From: Nostocoides sp.
GTDB lineage: Bacteria; Actinomycetota; Actinomycetes; Actinomycetales; Dermatophilaceae
Direction: 5' to 3'
Assembly: GCA_016716625.1 (NCBI GenBank)
Contig: JADJVJ010000006.1
Location: forward strand, 248,001 to 312,000
DNA length: 64,000 bases
This document shows, piece after piece, positions 1-8,137 of the stretch. Below the pieces are notes generated by a model. It made no database searches. It was not told the DNA's origin and saw only the letters and a program-made list of their open reading frames with translations. The translations under genes and the position numbers were made by a program. The first letter of the stretch is position 1. Each line of letters starts with the position of its first letter.

Positions 1-1172
1 TCCATCGCGGGAGTGACCCCTTCCAGGACGGTCGGTTCGTACATATAGGGGCCGAGGTCCGGGCGGGCCCGGCCGCCGGCGAGCACCTGGGCCCCCTTGG
101 CGCGGGCGTCCTCGACGTGCCGGGAGGTGGTCTGCAGCTGAGTGGCCGAGACCAACGAACCCATGTCGATGCCGAAGTGCAGGCCGGTGCCCAGCCGCAT
201 GGCGCGGACCGCCTCGACAAAGGCCGGCACGAACTTGTCGTAGATCTTCTCGTGCACGATGAGGCGCTCGGCGCTGATGCACAGCTGCCCGGCGGAGGCG
301 AAGCACCCCCGGACCGCACCTCGACCGCCCTGGCCAGCGGCGCGTCGGCGGCGATATACATCGAGTTTTTGCCGCCGAGCTCGAGGCTGAAGGAGACCAG
401 GCGTCGACCGGCCGCCTCGGCGACCCTGCGACCGGTGGCGGTTGAGCCGGTGAAGCAGACGTAGTCTGCAAGGTCGACCACGGCCTGACCGGTGGGGTCG
501 CCGTGGCCGAGGACGACCTGGAGGACACCGTCCGGGAGCCCGGCCTCGTGGAGCAACTCGACCCCGGCGAGCGCGGTGAGCGAGGCCTGCAGATCGGGGC
601 GCAGGAGGACCGCCTTGCCGGCAAGCAGCGCCGGCAGGGCGTCGGTGATGGCCAGGCTGAGGGGGTAGTTCCACGGCGAGACGATGCCGACGACCCCTGG
701 GGCGGTGGCTCTCGACGGTCTGGCTGAGCAGCGGGAAGGCACCGACATGCCGGACCTCGCGCAGATAGGACCCAGCCTTGTTGGCGTAGTGCCGGGCGAC
801 GATCGCGCAGTCGGCGATCTCCTCGAAGGCGTGCCGACGGGCCTTGCCGGATTCGAGCTGGACGAGATCGAGCAGCTCGGACTGGCGATCCAGGACCAGG
901 TCGTGGAAGCGCAGCAGCACCCGACGCGGGCGGTGAGCGGCGTTGCCGCCCAGCCCGTTGAGCGGCGCGGGCATTGGCGATGGCCTGTTCGACATCGGCG
1001 CGCGAGGAGAGCGGCAGCACCGCCAACGGGGCCCCGGTGAGCGGGCTGTAGGTCGTCTCCGTGGCCGCCAGGCTCCGGCGACCACGCGCCGCAGCAGGCG
1101 TCGAGCGCGGGCCGGGTCGACGGCATACGTGGCGGTGGGGTCGATCTCCGGGTCGATGAGAACTTCGCTCAT
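1..1172 (-). pseudogene. Succinate-semialdehyde/aldehyde dehydrogenase, frameshifted and cut by the window edge
   Basis: NAD(P)-dependent aldehyde dehydrogenase, closest in style to succinate-semialdehyde dehydrogenases that feed the TCA cycle. The N-terminus starts at ATG 1172 (MSEVLIDPEIDP). Recognisable pieces follow in different frames: SPWNYPLSLAITD, FTGSTATGRRVAEAAG, SLELGGKNSMY, and the catalytic cysteine in GQLCISAERL. No single frame runs through. Five apparent single-base losses lie near 1070, 963, 930, 703 and 313, several within or beside short homopolymers. The flanking motifs are intact and I saw no nonsense codons in the rejoined frame, so this is either a young pseudogene or a poorly polished stretch. 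The C-terminal part lies off the left edge. It sits 57 bases downstream of guaB3 on the same strand. Confidence 0.75.
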
Positions 1173-1203
1173 TACCCGAGAGTAACGGACCGACCTCGCC
1201 CGT

Positions 1204-1222
1204 GGTATGCCGCCGGCATACC
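1204..1222. repeat. 19-bp palindrome built from two GTATGCCG motifs
   Basis: GGTATGCCG and CGGCATACC face each other around a single C, giving 9-bp arms. It lies in the short gap between guaB3 and the broken dehydrogenase, both on the minus strand. Each arm is a copy of the window-wide motif. Confidence 0.85.
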
Positions 1223-1229
1223 GGCTGGG

Positions 1230-2351
1230 TCAGCTCCGGTGGTATGGCGCGACGACGACGTCGACGCGCTGGAACTCCTTGAGTTCCAGGTATCCGGTGG
1301 TCGCCATGGCCCGACGCAGCGCCCCGATGAGGTTGGTCGTCCCGTCCGCGAGCCGGGAGGGCCCGAAGAGGATCTCGGTGAGCGAGCCGACCGTGCCGAT
1401 GGCGAGGCGTTCGCCGCGGGGCAGTTGGGGGTGATGGGCTTCCGGCCCCCAGTGGGTTCCCCGGCCGGGGGCCTCGCTCGCGCGAGCCAGGGCAGCCCCG
1501 AGCATGACGGCATCGGCGCCCATGGCAATGGCCTTGACGAGCTCCCCGCTGGTGCCGACCCCGCCGTCGGCGATGACGTGGACATAGCGGCCACCGGACT
1601 CATCGAGGTAGTCCCGGCGAGCCGCGGAGACGTCCGCGAGGGCCGAAGCCATCGGGGCGTGGATACCCAGAGCCCGCCGGGTTGTGTGCGCGGCACCGCC
1701 ACCGAAGCCGACGAGGACACCCGCTGCCCCGGTGCGCATGAGGTGCAGCGCGGCCGAGTACGAGGCCGCGCCGCCGACGATGACGGGCACGTCGAGTTCG
1801 TAGATGAAGCGCTTGAGGTTGAGCGGCTCGGCCCGCCCGGAGACGTGCTCCGCCGACACCGTCGTGCCGCGGATGACGAAAAGGTCGACCCCGGCGTCGA
1901 CGACGGTCTTCCAGTGCTGCTGGGTGCGCTGCGGAGTGAGCGCACCGGCAACGGGCACTCCGGCCGCACGGATCTCCCGGAGCCGCTCGACGATGAGGTC
2001 TGGCTGGATCTCGGCGCGGTAGATCTCCTGCATCCGGGCAGTCGCCGCCTCGGGGGCGAGGGAGGCGATCTCCTCGAGCAACGGTTCCGGGTCCCGGTAT
2101 CGGGTCCACAGCCCCTCGAGGTCGAGCACCGGCAGTCCGCCGAGCCGACCGAAGGCGATTGCGGTCTCCGGCGACATCACCGAGTCCATCGGCGCGGCGA
2201 TGACCGGGATCTCGAAGTGATAGGCGTCGATCTGCCAGCCGGTGCTGACCTCTTCCGGGTCGCGCGTGCGCCGGGAGGGCACGATCGCGATGTCGTCGAA
2301 GGAGTAGGCCCGGCGACCGCGTTTGCCGCGGCCGATCTCGATCTCGCTCAC
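1230..2351 (-). CDS. guaB3: GuaB3 family IMP dehydrogenase-related protein
   Basis: A 373-residue TIM-barrel protein of the IMPDH/GMP reductase superfamily. The start MSEIEIGRGKRGRRAYSF and the stretch VIAAPMDSVMSP are typical of actinobacterial GuaB3 proteins. These lack the CBS pair of true IMP dehydrogenase, and none is visible here. The glycine-rich phosphate-binding segments VIADGGVGTSGE and GADAVMLGAAL are present. The exact reaction of GuaB3 is not settled in actinobacteria; a purine-nucleotide role is the usual inference. It reads away from the MFS gene, with a 113-base divergent gap, and true guaB lies 3.6 kb away, as in related genomes. Confidence 0.92.
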   Translation of the reverse strand: MSEIEIGRGKRGRRAYSFDDIAIVPSRRTRDPEEVSTGWQIDAYHFEIPVIAAPMDSVMSPETAIAFGRLGGLPVLDLEGLWTRYRDPEPLLEEIASLAPEAATARMQEIYRAEIQPDLIVERLREIRAAGVPVAGALTPQRTQQHWKTVVDAGVDLFVIRGTTVSAEHVSGRAEPLNLKRFIYELDVPVIVGGAASYSAALHLMRTGAAGVLVGFGGGAAHTTRRALGIHAPMASALADVSAARRDYLDESGGRYVHVIADGGVGTSGELVKAIAMGADAVMLGAALARASEAPGRGTHWGPEAHHPQLPRGERLAIGTVGSLTEILFGPSRLADGTTNLIGALRRAMATTGYLELKEFQRVDVVVAPYHRS

Positions 2352-2402
2352 GCGATCAATCTAGTGCGTCCCCTGGAGCAACCCCCTGCCGTCCAATTTC
2401 TT

Positions 2403-2432
2403 TTGTTGTATGGCGCAAGCATCCGTCATACT
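2403..2432 (+). promoter_or_regulatory. Putative sigma-70 type promoter of the MFS gene
   Basis: TTGTTG (2403-2408), an 18-base spacer and CATACT (2427-2432) lie 33 bases before the GTG start. The spacing fits a housekeeping promoter; strength and regulation are unknown. Confidence 0.45.
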
Positions 2433-2464
2433 GGACCCCGCTCACAACGAGAGGGAGTCCCGTC

Positions 2465-4102
2465 GTGTCCTCGACACCCACCCTGGCGCCCGCGCCGACC
2501 TACCCCGACAAGCTCGACGCTGCCGTCCTCAAGGTCGCCGGCGTCGTCGTCCTCGGCGCCATCATGTCGATCCTCGACATCACCGTCGTCAACGTCGCCC
2601 TGCCGAAGTTCCAGACCGAGTTCGCCGGCGGTGGAGAGCCCCTGCCCTACTCGACGGTCGCCTGGACGGTCACGGCCTACACCCTCTCGCTCGCCACGGT
2701 CATCCCGCTCACCGGATGGGCCGCCGACCGGTTCGGGACCAAGCGGCTCTACATGATGGCGCTCGCGCTCTTCACCGCGGGCTCGACGCTCTGCGCCACG
2801 GCCGGCTCGATCGAGCAGCTCATCGGCTACCGCGCCCTCCAGGGCCTCGGTGGCGGCATGCTCATGCCGCTCGGTATGACGATCATGACCCGGGCCGCCG
2901 GGCCGCAGAGGATGGGTCGGCTCATGGCCGTCCTCGGGATCCCCATGCTGCTCGGGCCCATCGGCGGGCCGATCCTCGGCGGCTGGCTCATCGACCACCA
3001 CAGCTGGCACTGGATCTTCCTGATCAACCTCCCCATCGGCCTCATCGCCCTCGGGTACGCCTGGTTCGCGCTGCCCAGCGACACCCCGCACCCGTCGGAG
3101 ACCTTCGACTGGTTCGGCATGCTCATGCTCTCCCCCGGGCTCGCCGCCTTCCTGTATGGCGTGTCCTCCATCCCCGGCGAAGGCACCTTCTTCGCGCCCA
3201 AGGTCGGCATCCCCGCCACCGTCGGGCTCATCATGAGCATCGCTTTCGTGCTCTACAGCTTCCGCCCGGCGCATCCGCTGCTCGACCTCCGGCTCTTCCA
3301 GAACCGCGACCTCACGGTCGCCACGGTGACGATGTTCCTCTTCGCGCTCGCGTTCTTCGGTGGGCTCCTCATCGTCCCCACCTACTTCCAGCAGGTCCGC
3401 GGCGAAACGACGACGAGCGCGGGCTTGCTCATGGCCGCCCAGGGAATCGGCGCCATGTGCACCATGCCCATCGCCGGTGCCCTGGCCGACAAGTTGCCAG
3501 TCGGCCGCATCGTCCCCTTCGGCCTTATCGGGATCATCACCGGGATGTTCGCGCTCACCCGGATCGACGCGCACACCTCCTACTGGGGGTACATCCTTCC
3601 GGCGCTCTTCCTCATGGGCCTGGGCATGGGCGCGACCATGATGCCGATCATGACCTCGGCGCTGCGCACGCTCACCAGCCACGAGGTTGCCCGCGGCTCC
3701 ACGTTGCTCAACATCACCCAGCAGATCGGCTCCTCGATCGGGGTCGCGATCATCTCCGTCGTGCTCACCAGCGGCCTGAAGAACAACGATCTCGTCGCCC
3801 AGTCCATGGCCTTTGGTGAGGCCGCCAAGTCGGTCACCGACCCCACTCAACTCGGCGGCCTGCTTCAGCAGTTCCCCGAGGTCGCCAAGGTGCTCGCGGC
3901 GGCCGGGCCGGACCCGGTGGCCGGCCAGGCCATACTGCTCAACGCGGTCCGTGAAGGGATGGCCGGAGCCTTCCAGACAACCTTCCTCGTCGCTGCCTGT
4001 CTGGTGCTGTTCACACTGATCCCGGCGTTCTTCCTCCCGCGAAAGCACGAGCAAAGCCACTACCTGGACGACCAGGGAGCACCCCCGGTCATCATCCACT
4101 GA
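2465..4102 (+). CDS. MFS multidrug exporter, DHA2 (EmrB/QacA) family
   Basis: A 545-residue membrane protein predicted to use the proton gradient to expel drugs or other small molecules. Length and motifs fit the 14-helix DHA2 group: the first helix carries LDITVVNVALPK (motif D1), and the 2-3 loop has GWAADRFGTKRLY (motif A). Helix 5 has the exporter motif C region (LGPIGGPILGGWL). The GTG start at 2465 follows a purine-rich Shine-Dalgarno (GAGAGGGAG). It is monocistronic and faces the VOC gene across 4 bases, so a shared terminator region is likely. No regulator is adjacent, and the substrate cannot be told from sequence. Confidence 0.9.
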   Translation: MSSTPTLAPAPTYPDKLDAAVLKVAGVVVLGAIMSILDITVVNVALPKFQTEFAGGGEPLPYSTVAWTVTAYTLSLATVIPLTGWAADRFGTKRLYMMALALFTAGSTLCATAGSIEQLIGYRALQGLGGGMLMPLGMTIMTRAAGPQRMGRLMAVLGIPMLLGPIGGPILGGWLIDHHSWHWIFLINLPIGLIALGYAWFALPSDTPHPSETFDWFGMLMLSPGLAAFLYGVSSIPGEGTFFAPKVGIPATVGLIMSIAFVLYSFRPAHPLLDLRLFQNRDLTVATVTMFLFALAFFGGLLIVPTYFQQVRGETTTSAGLLMAAQGIGAMCTMPIAGALADKLPVGRIVPFGLIGIITGMFALTRIDAHTSYWGYILPALFLMGLGMGATMMPIMTSALRTLTSHEVARGSTLLNITQQIGSSIGVAIISVVLTSGLKNNDLVAQSMAFGEAAKSVTDPTQLGGLLQQFPEVAKVLAAAGPDPVAGQAILLNAVREGMAGAFQTTFLVAACLVLFTLIPAFFLPRKHEQSHYLDDQGAPPVIIH

Positions 4103-4106
4103 CCGC

Positions 4107-4859
4107 TCAGGCGCCGACCCAGGCCGTCCCGGGCCAGCGGCCGGTGAGGCAGTAGTCGCGACCCCACGGATCCCGCAGGTGCGACCAAAAACCACGGTCG
4201 GCTACCAGTCTCGCCCCGGCGGCGAGGTGGGCTGCCCGGGTCACCGGGACCGATCGGCACGCGAGGTCGACGTGCCCGCGCACCGATCCGTCCTGCTCCC
4301 CGAGCCGTTGGGTGAGGATCCGCAGTGGCATGCCCTCTGGCCGGCGGAAGTAGCCGTACTCGGCGACCTCGGACTGCACCCACTGCCATCCGGTGAGGGC
4401 CTCCCAGAACCCGATCTCGGCGGCGACCCGCTCCTGCGGAAGGTCCAGGCAGAGCTGATCGAGCACGTCCGGCACCTCCCCCTCGAGCACCTGCGTGCGC
4501 TCCCGCGACGCGGTCGTCATACAGAACGGGTAACCACCCGGGGAGAGCAAGGCGACATACCCCGAACCCTCCAAGCCCGCGGTGATCCTCGCCCCGAGGG
4601 TGACGGCGACGGCCGCCGCGGCCTGCGGGTCGGGCACGTCGAGGTCGAGATGGGTGCCCGCCCCGGGCCCGAGCACGCCGACGGTCTGGGTCTTCACCCA
4701 CGGGTCACCCGCGGCGGGCAGGAACGTCGCGAACTGGCCGCTCTCTCCCCGACGTGGCGAGATCGTGGAGCGCAACCGCTCGGCCCACCAGGCGTCGGCC
4801 TCGGCGGCCCGGCCCTCATGCTCAAGGAAAACCCACAACCAGCGCACGTCGAGAGTCAC
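4107..4859 (-). CDS. VOC (glyoxalase/bleomycin-resistance fold) family protein
   Basis: 250 residues from a GTG at 4859 (VTLDVRWLWVFLEHEG). Two tandem VOC modules are visible: HLDLDVPDPQAAAAVAVTLGARI near residues 65-90, and a second with GHVDLACRSVPVTRAAHLAAGA near 195-220, each followed by a PWG or PGG turn. Duplicated VOC proteins of this kind are common in actinobacteria and are usually annotated only as glyoxalase-like. The metal-ligand pattern is not complete enough to assign a reaction. The gap to the P1 peptidase start is 37 bases, so the two probably share a divergent promoter region. Confidence 0.8.
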   Translation of the reverse strand: MTLDVRWLWVFLEHEGRAAEADAWWAERLRSTISPRRGESGQFATFLPAAGDPWVKTQTVGVLGPGAGTHLDLDVPDPQAAAAVAVTLGARITAGLEGSGYVALLSPGGYPFCMTTASRERTQVLEGEVPDVLDQLCLDLPQERVAAEIGFWEALTGWQWVQSEVAEYGYFRRPEGMPLRILTQRLGEQDGSVRGHVDLACRSVPVTRAAHLAAGARLVADRGFWSHLRDPWGRDYCLTGRWPGTAWVGA

Positions 4860-4896
4860 CCGCCCAGTATGGCCAGCGATGCGCGACACTGACCCC

Positions 4897-5955
4897 ATGG
4901 CGCACCTAGGCGAACCCGGCGCGTTGCCCCGACCCGGGCCGTTCAACGCACTCACCGATGTTGCGGGCATCCGGGTCGGGCAGGTGACCCGGACCGAGCC
5001 CGGCTGGCGGACCGGGGTCACCGTCATCGTGCCCCCGGTGGGCACGGTCGGGGGCGTCGACGTCCGCGGCGGGGCCCCAGGCACCCGGGAAACCGACCTG
5101 CTCGACCCGCGCGCCCTCGTCGACGCCGTCGATGCCGTCGTCCTCGCCGGCGGCAGTGCGTTCGGGCTCGCGGCCGCCGACGGGGTCGTCGCCGCCGCCT
5201 ACGCCGACGGCCGCGGCTGGCCGGTCGGCGGCCCCGATGAGCGGGTGCCGATCGTCCCGGCCGCGATCCTCTTCGACCTCGGACGGGGCGGACACTGGCT
5301 GCACCATCCAGGGCCGGAGGACGGCCGCCGCGCCTTTGAGGCCGCGCAGAGCGGCCGGGTCGAGCAGGGCTGGGTCGGTGCCGGCACCGGCGCCATGGCC
5401 GGCGGACTGCGCGGAGGGATCGGCACCGCAAGCGTGCTGCTCGACACCTCCACCGGGCCGGTGACCGTGGCCGCCCTGGTCGCCTGCAATGCCGTCGGCT
5501 CCCCGGTCAAAGCGCGCAGCGGAGTTCTGTATGCCGTGGAGCACGGCCTGGCCGGTGAGTTCGGCACGCTGCCGGGCACCGACCCCGTGCGCCTGACGGC
5601 ATACCTGCAGGCTCGCGAGCGTCAGGTGCCCCGGCCGGGAACGGCAACCACGATCGCGGTGGTCGCGACCGACGCGACCCTCTCGAAAGCCTTGTGCCAC
5701 AAGCTTGCCGGCGTCGCCCACGACGGAATGGCGCGGGCCATCTCACCGGTGCACACCGCCTTCGACGGCGACACCGTGTTCGCGCTCGCCACCGGGAGCC
5801 GACCCGCGCCGACGGTCCTCGACCAGCTCCTGCTGCACGAGGCGGTGGCGGGATGCGTCACCCGCGCCATCGGGCACGCGCTCATCCCGGGTGGCGCGAA
5901 ACCCTCGGACCGGCTCAGCCAGCGACGTAGTTGGGCGCCTCGACGATGCCGCTGA
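4897..5955 (+). CDS. P1 family (DmpA-like) aminopeptidase/amidohydrolase
   Basis: 352 residues. It is a self-processing N-terminal-nucleophile hydrolase of the DmpA/6-aminohexanoate-oligomer hydrolase family. The N-terminal part reads FNALTDVAGIRVGQVTRTEP, and GGSAFGLAAADGV is the family hallmark. VACNAVGSPV is near the expected autocleavage region, although the nucleophile context is divergent. ATG 4897 was chosen; ATG 4879 in the same frame is an alternative, and neither has a strong Shine-Dalgarno. The last 41 bases overlap the 3' end of guaB on the other strand, so the final dozen residues (SQRRSWAPRRCR) are probably an unconserved tail. The substrate is unknown. Confidence 0.85.
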   Translation: MAHLGEPGALPRPGPFNALTDVAGIRVGQVTRTEPGWRTGVTVIVPPVGTVGGVDVRGGAPGTRETDLLDPRALVDAVDAVVLAGGSAFGLAAADGVVAAAYADGRGWPVGGPDERVPIVPAAILFDLGRGGHWLHHPGPEDGRRAFEAAQSGRVEQGWVGAGTGAMAGGLRGGIGTASVLLDTSTGPVTVAALVACNAVGSPVKARSGVLYAVEHGLAGEFGTLPGTDPVRLTAYLQARERQVPRPGTATTIAVVATDATLSKALCHKLAGVAHDGMARAISPVHTAFDGDTVFALATGSRPAPTVLDQLLLHEAVAGCVTRAIGHALIPGGAKPSDRLSQRRSWAPRRCR

Positions 5956-7427
5956 CATCGTGCGGGTGCGACTCGCGCAGACCCGCGGCGGTGATCCGGA
6001 TGAACCGGCCGCGTTCCTTGAGTTCCGGCACCGTACGCGCCCCGACATAGAACATCGACTGGTGCAGCCCGCCGACGAGCTGGTGAGCCACCGCCCCGAC
6101 CGGACCCCGGTAGGCGACCCGCCCCTCGATGCCTTCGGGGACGATCTTGTCGTCGCTGCTCACATCGGCCTGGAAGTACCGGTCCTTGGAGAACGACTGC
6201 TTGCCGCGCGAGGCCATGGCTCCCAGTGAGCCCATCCCGCGGTAGGCCTTGAACTGCTTGCCGTTGACGAAGACGAGCTCGCCGGGGGACTCCTCGCACC
6301 CGGCGAGCAGCGAACCGATCATCACGGTGTCGGCTCCGGCGACGAGGGCCTTGGCGATGTCCCCGGAGTACTGCAGGCCACCGTCACCGATGAGCGGGAC
6401 CCCGGCCTCGCGGCAGGCCAGGGAGGCCTGGTGGATGGCCGTCACCTGCGGCACCCCCACCCCGGCGACGACCCGGGTGGTACAAATCGATCCCGGGCCG
6501 ACGCCCACTTTGACCGCATCCACCCCGGCCTCGATGAGCGCCTGGGCTCCGGCGGGTGGCCACGTTGCCCCCGATGATCTGGGTATGTCGGGTCGCCGGG
6601 TCGCTCTTGAGGCGCCGGACCATCTCGAGCAGCAAACGGGCATGGCCGTTGGCGGTGTCCGCGACGAGCACATCAACCCCGGCATCGACCAGGGCGGTGG
6701 CCCGCTCCCAGGCGTCCCCGAAGAACCCGATCGCGGCGCCGACCATGAGCCGACCCTGGGCGTCCTTGCTCGCGTGCGGGAACTGCTCGGACTTCACGAA
6801 GTCCTTGACCGTGATCAGGCCCCGGAGCCGGCCGTCGTCGTCGACGATGGGCAGCCGTTCACGCTTGTGCTGGCGCAGCAGCAGGGTGGCGTCCTCATGG
6901 CTGATCCCGACCTTGCCGGTGATGAGCGGCATCGGGGTCATCACGTCCTTGACCAGAGTGCTTCCCCACTCCGCGACCGGGGTGAACCGCAGGTCGCGGT
7001 TGGTGACGATGCCCAGAAGGTGATCGCCGTCGTCGACGACCGGCAGGCCGGAGATCTTGTAGCGACCACAGAGCGCGTCGAGTTCCTCGAGGGTGGCGTC
7101 CTGCCCGATGGTCACCGGGTTGGGGATCATCCCGGTCTGGGTGCGCTTGACGAGGTCGACCTGGTAGGCCTGATCGGTGATCGAGAGGTTGCGGTGCAGG
7201 ATCCCGATGCCGCCGAGGCGGGCCATGGCGATCGCCATCCGGGCCTCGGTCACGGTGTCCATCGCGGCCGAGACGATCGGAATCCGCAGCGTGATGTCCC
7301 GGGTGAGCCGGCTCGAGGTGTCGACGTCGGAGGGGATGACATCGGTCTCTCCGGGCTGCAGGAGGACGTCGTCATAGGTGAGCCCGAGCTCGCCGAACGG
7401 GTTGTGCTCTCCAGATCCGCCGGTCAT
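5915..7427 (-). CDS. guaB: IMP dehydrogenase, interrupted by one frameshift
   Basis: Catalyses IMP to XMP, the committed step of guanine nucleotide synthesis. The 5' part (7427 to about 6556) has the barrel start FGELGLTYDDVLLQPGE and the CBS pair around residues 95-215. The 3' part carries the active-site loop GPGSICTTRVVAGVGVP and the flap region. The frame breaks near 6553: after GGNVATR the sequence needs two more bases (a lost GC in a CGCGCC run) to continue AGAQALIEAGVDAVKVG. Rejoined, the product is about 504 residues, the normal length. Because guaB is usually essential, a sequencing or assembly error is more likely than a real lesion. Confidence 0.88.
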
Positions 7428-7611
7428 CCACCCATGATACGGGCGCTCGGGGAGTGCCTTCGCCGACCCCGACTTGACCCCTTCCTTACCTTTCGCTTAC
7501 CCAATCCCGAAGGTCCCATGCCTAGCCTGAGGGCGTGGGACCGAGGCCGGGACAGGGGGTTCGGGCTTCGTAAGCGGTCGGCCTCGGTCGACACGACTGA
7601 GCGGAGGGCTC

Positions 7612-7911
7612 ATGGCAGTAACGGTGGGGACACTGCGTCCTGTCGTGGAGATGTGGGATTGGCAGCAGCACGGCAAATGCCGCCAGGTCGACCCCGAGGT
7701 GTTCTTTCACCCCGAGGGCGAACGGGGCAGCAAGCGCCACGACCGGGATGCGGCCGCGAAGGTGGTCTGCGAGGCCTGCCCAGTGCTGGCCCAGTGTCGT
7801 GCGCACGCCCTGGCCTACCGCGAACCGTATGGCGTGTGGGGAGGTCTCTCCGAGTCCGAACGCGAATCCCTGTACACCGGGGCCGCGGTTCCCGCGTCGG
7901 CCGCGAGCTAG
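7612..7911 (+). CDS. WhiB family iron-sulfur transcriptional regulator
   Basis: 99 residues. Four cysteines at 23, 53, 56 and 62 (C..CxxC.....C) should bind a [4Fe-4S] cluster, and the GVWGG turn at 74-78 precedes a basic tail region. WhiB proteins bind the primary sigma factor and act as redox- or stress-responsive regulators; they are confined to actinobacteria and their phages. Its position between guaB and groEL resembles whiB3 of mycobacteria, but I do not assign a subtype. The 184-base upstream gap holds a GGTCCCA/TGGGACC inverted repeat (7512-7542) that could be regulatory. Confidence 0.93.
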   Translation: MAVTVGTLRPVVEMWDWQQHGKCRQVDPEVFFHPEGERGSKRHDRDAAAKVVCEACPVLAQCRAHALAYREPYGVWGGLSESERESLYTGAAVPASAAS

Positions 7912-7921
7912 CCTTGCGAGC

Positions 7922-8137
7922 GTGACCTTCGACCTCGAGATCCGCGACGAGAGCATTCGCCTCGGCCAACTCCTCAAACTCTCTGGGCTGGTCGATGACG
8001 GCGCGCATGCCCGCGCCGTCATCGAGGTAGGTGAGGTCAGCGTGAACGGTGAGGTAGAGATCAGGCGCGGCCGTCAGGTCCGGGTCGGTGACCTCATCGC
8101 CTTCGAGGGCAACACCCTCCGCGTCGTTCAGGCATAG
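7922..8137 (+). CDS. Small S4-domain RNA-binding protein
   Basis: 71 residues from GTG 7922, 10 bases after the whiB stop. Nearly the whole protein is one S4 fold: IRLGQLLKLSGLVDDGAHARAVI followed by VSVNGEVEIRRGRQVRVGDLI, matching the YaaA/YbcJ type of single-domain S4 proteins. Such proteins are thought to bind structured RNA, often rRNA, but the target is unknown. The last 10 bases overlap the 3' end of the MMPL gene on the opposite strand. Confidence 0.85.
   Translation: MTFDLEIRDESIRLGQLLKLSGLVDDGAHARAVIEVGEVSVNGEVEIRRGRQVRVGDLIAFEGNTLRVVQA

Noticed and set aside
1239..2756. Long plus-strand open frames such as this 505-codon one, and many others antisense to real genes
   Set aside because: They arise from high GC on the strand opposite guaB3, MMPL, groEL, glmS and eno; their translations are Arg/Asp/Gly-rich without domains.
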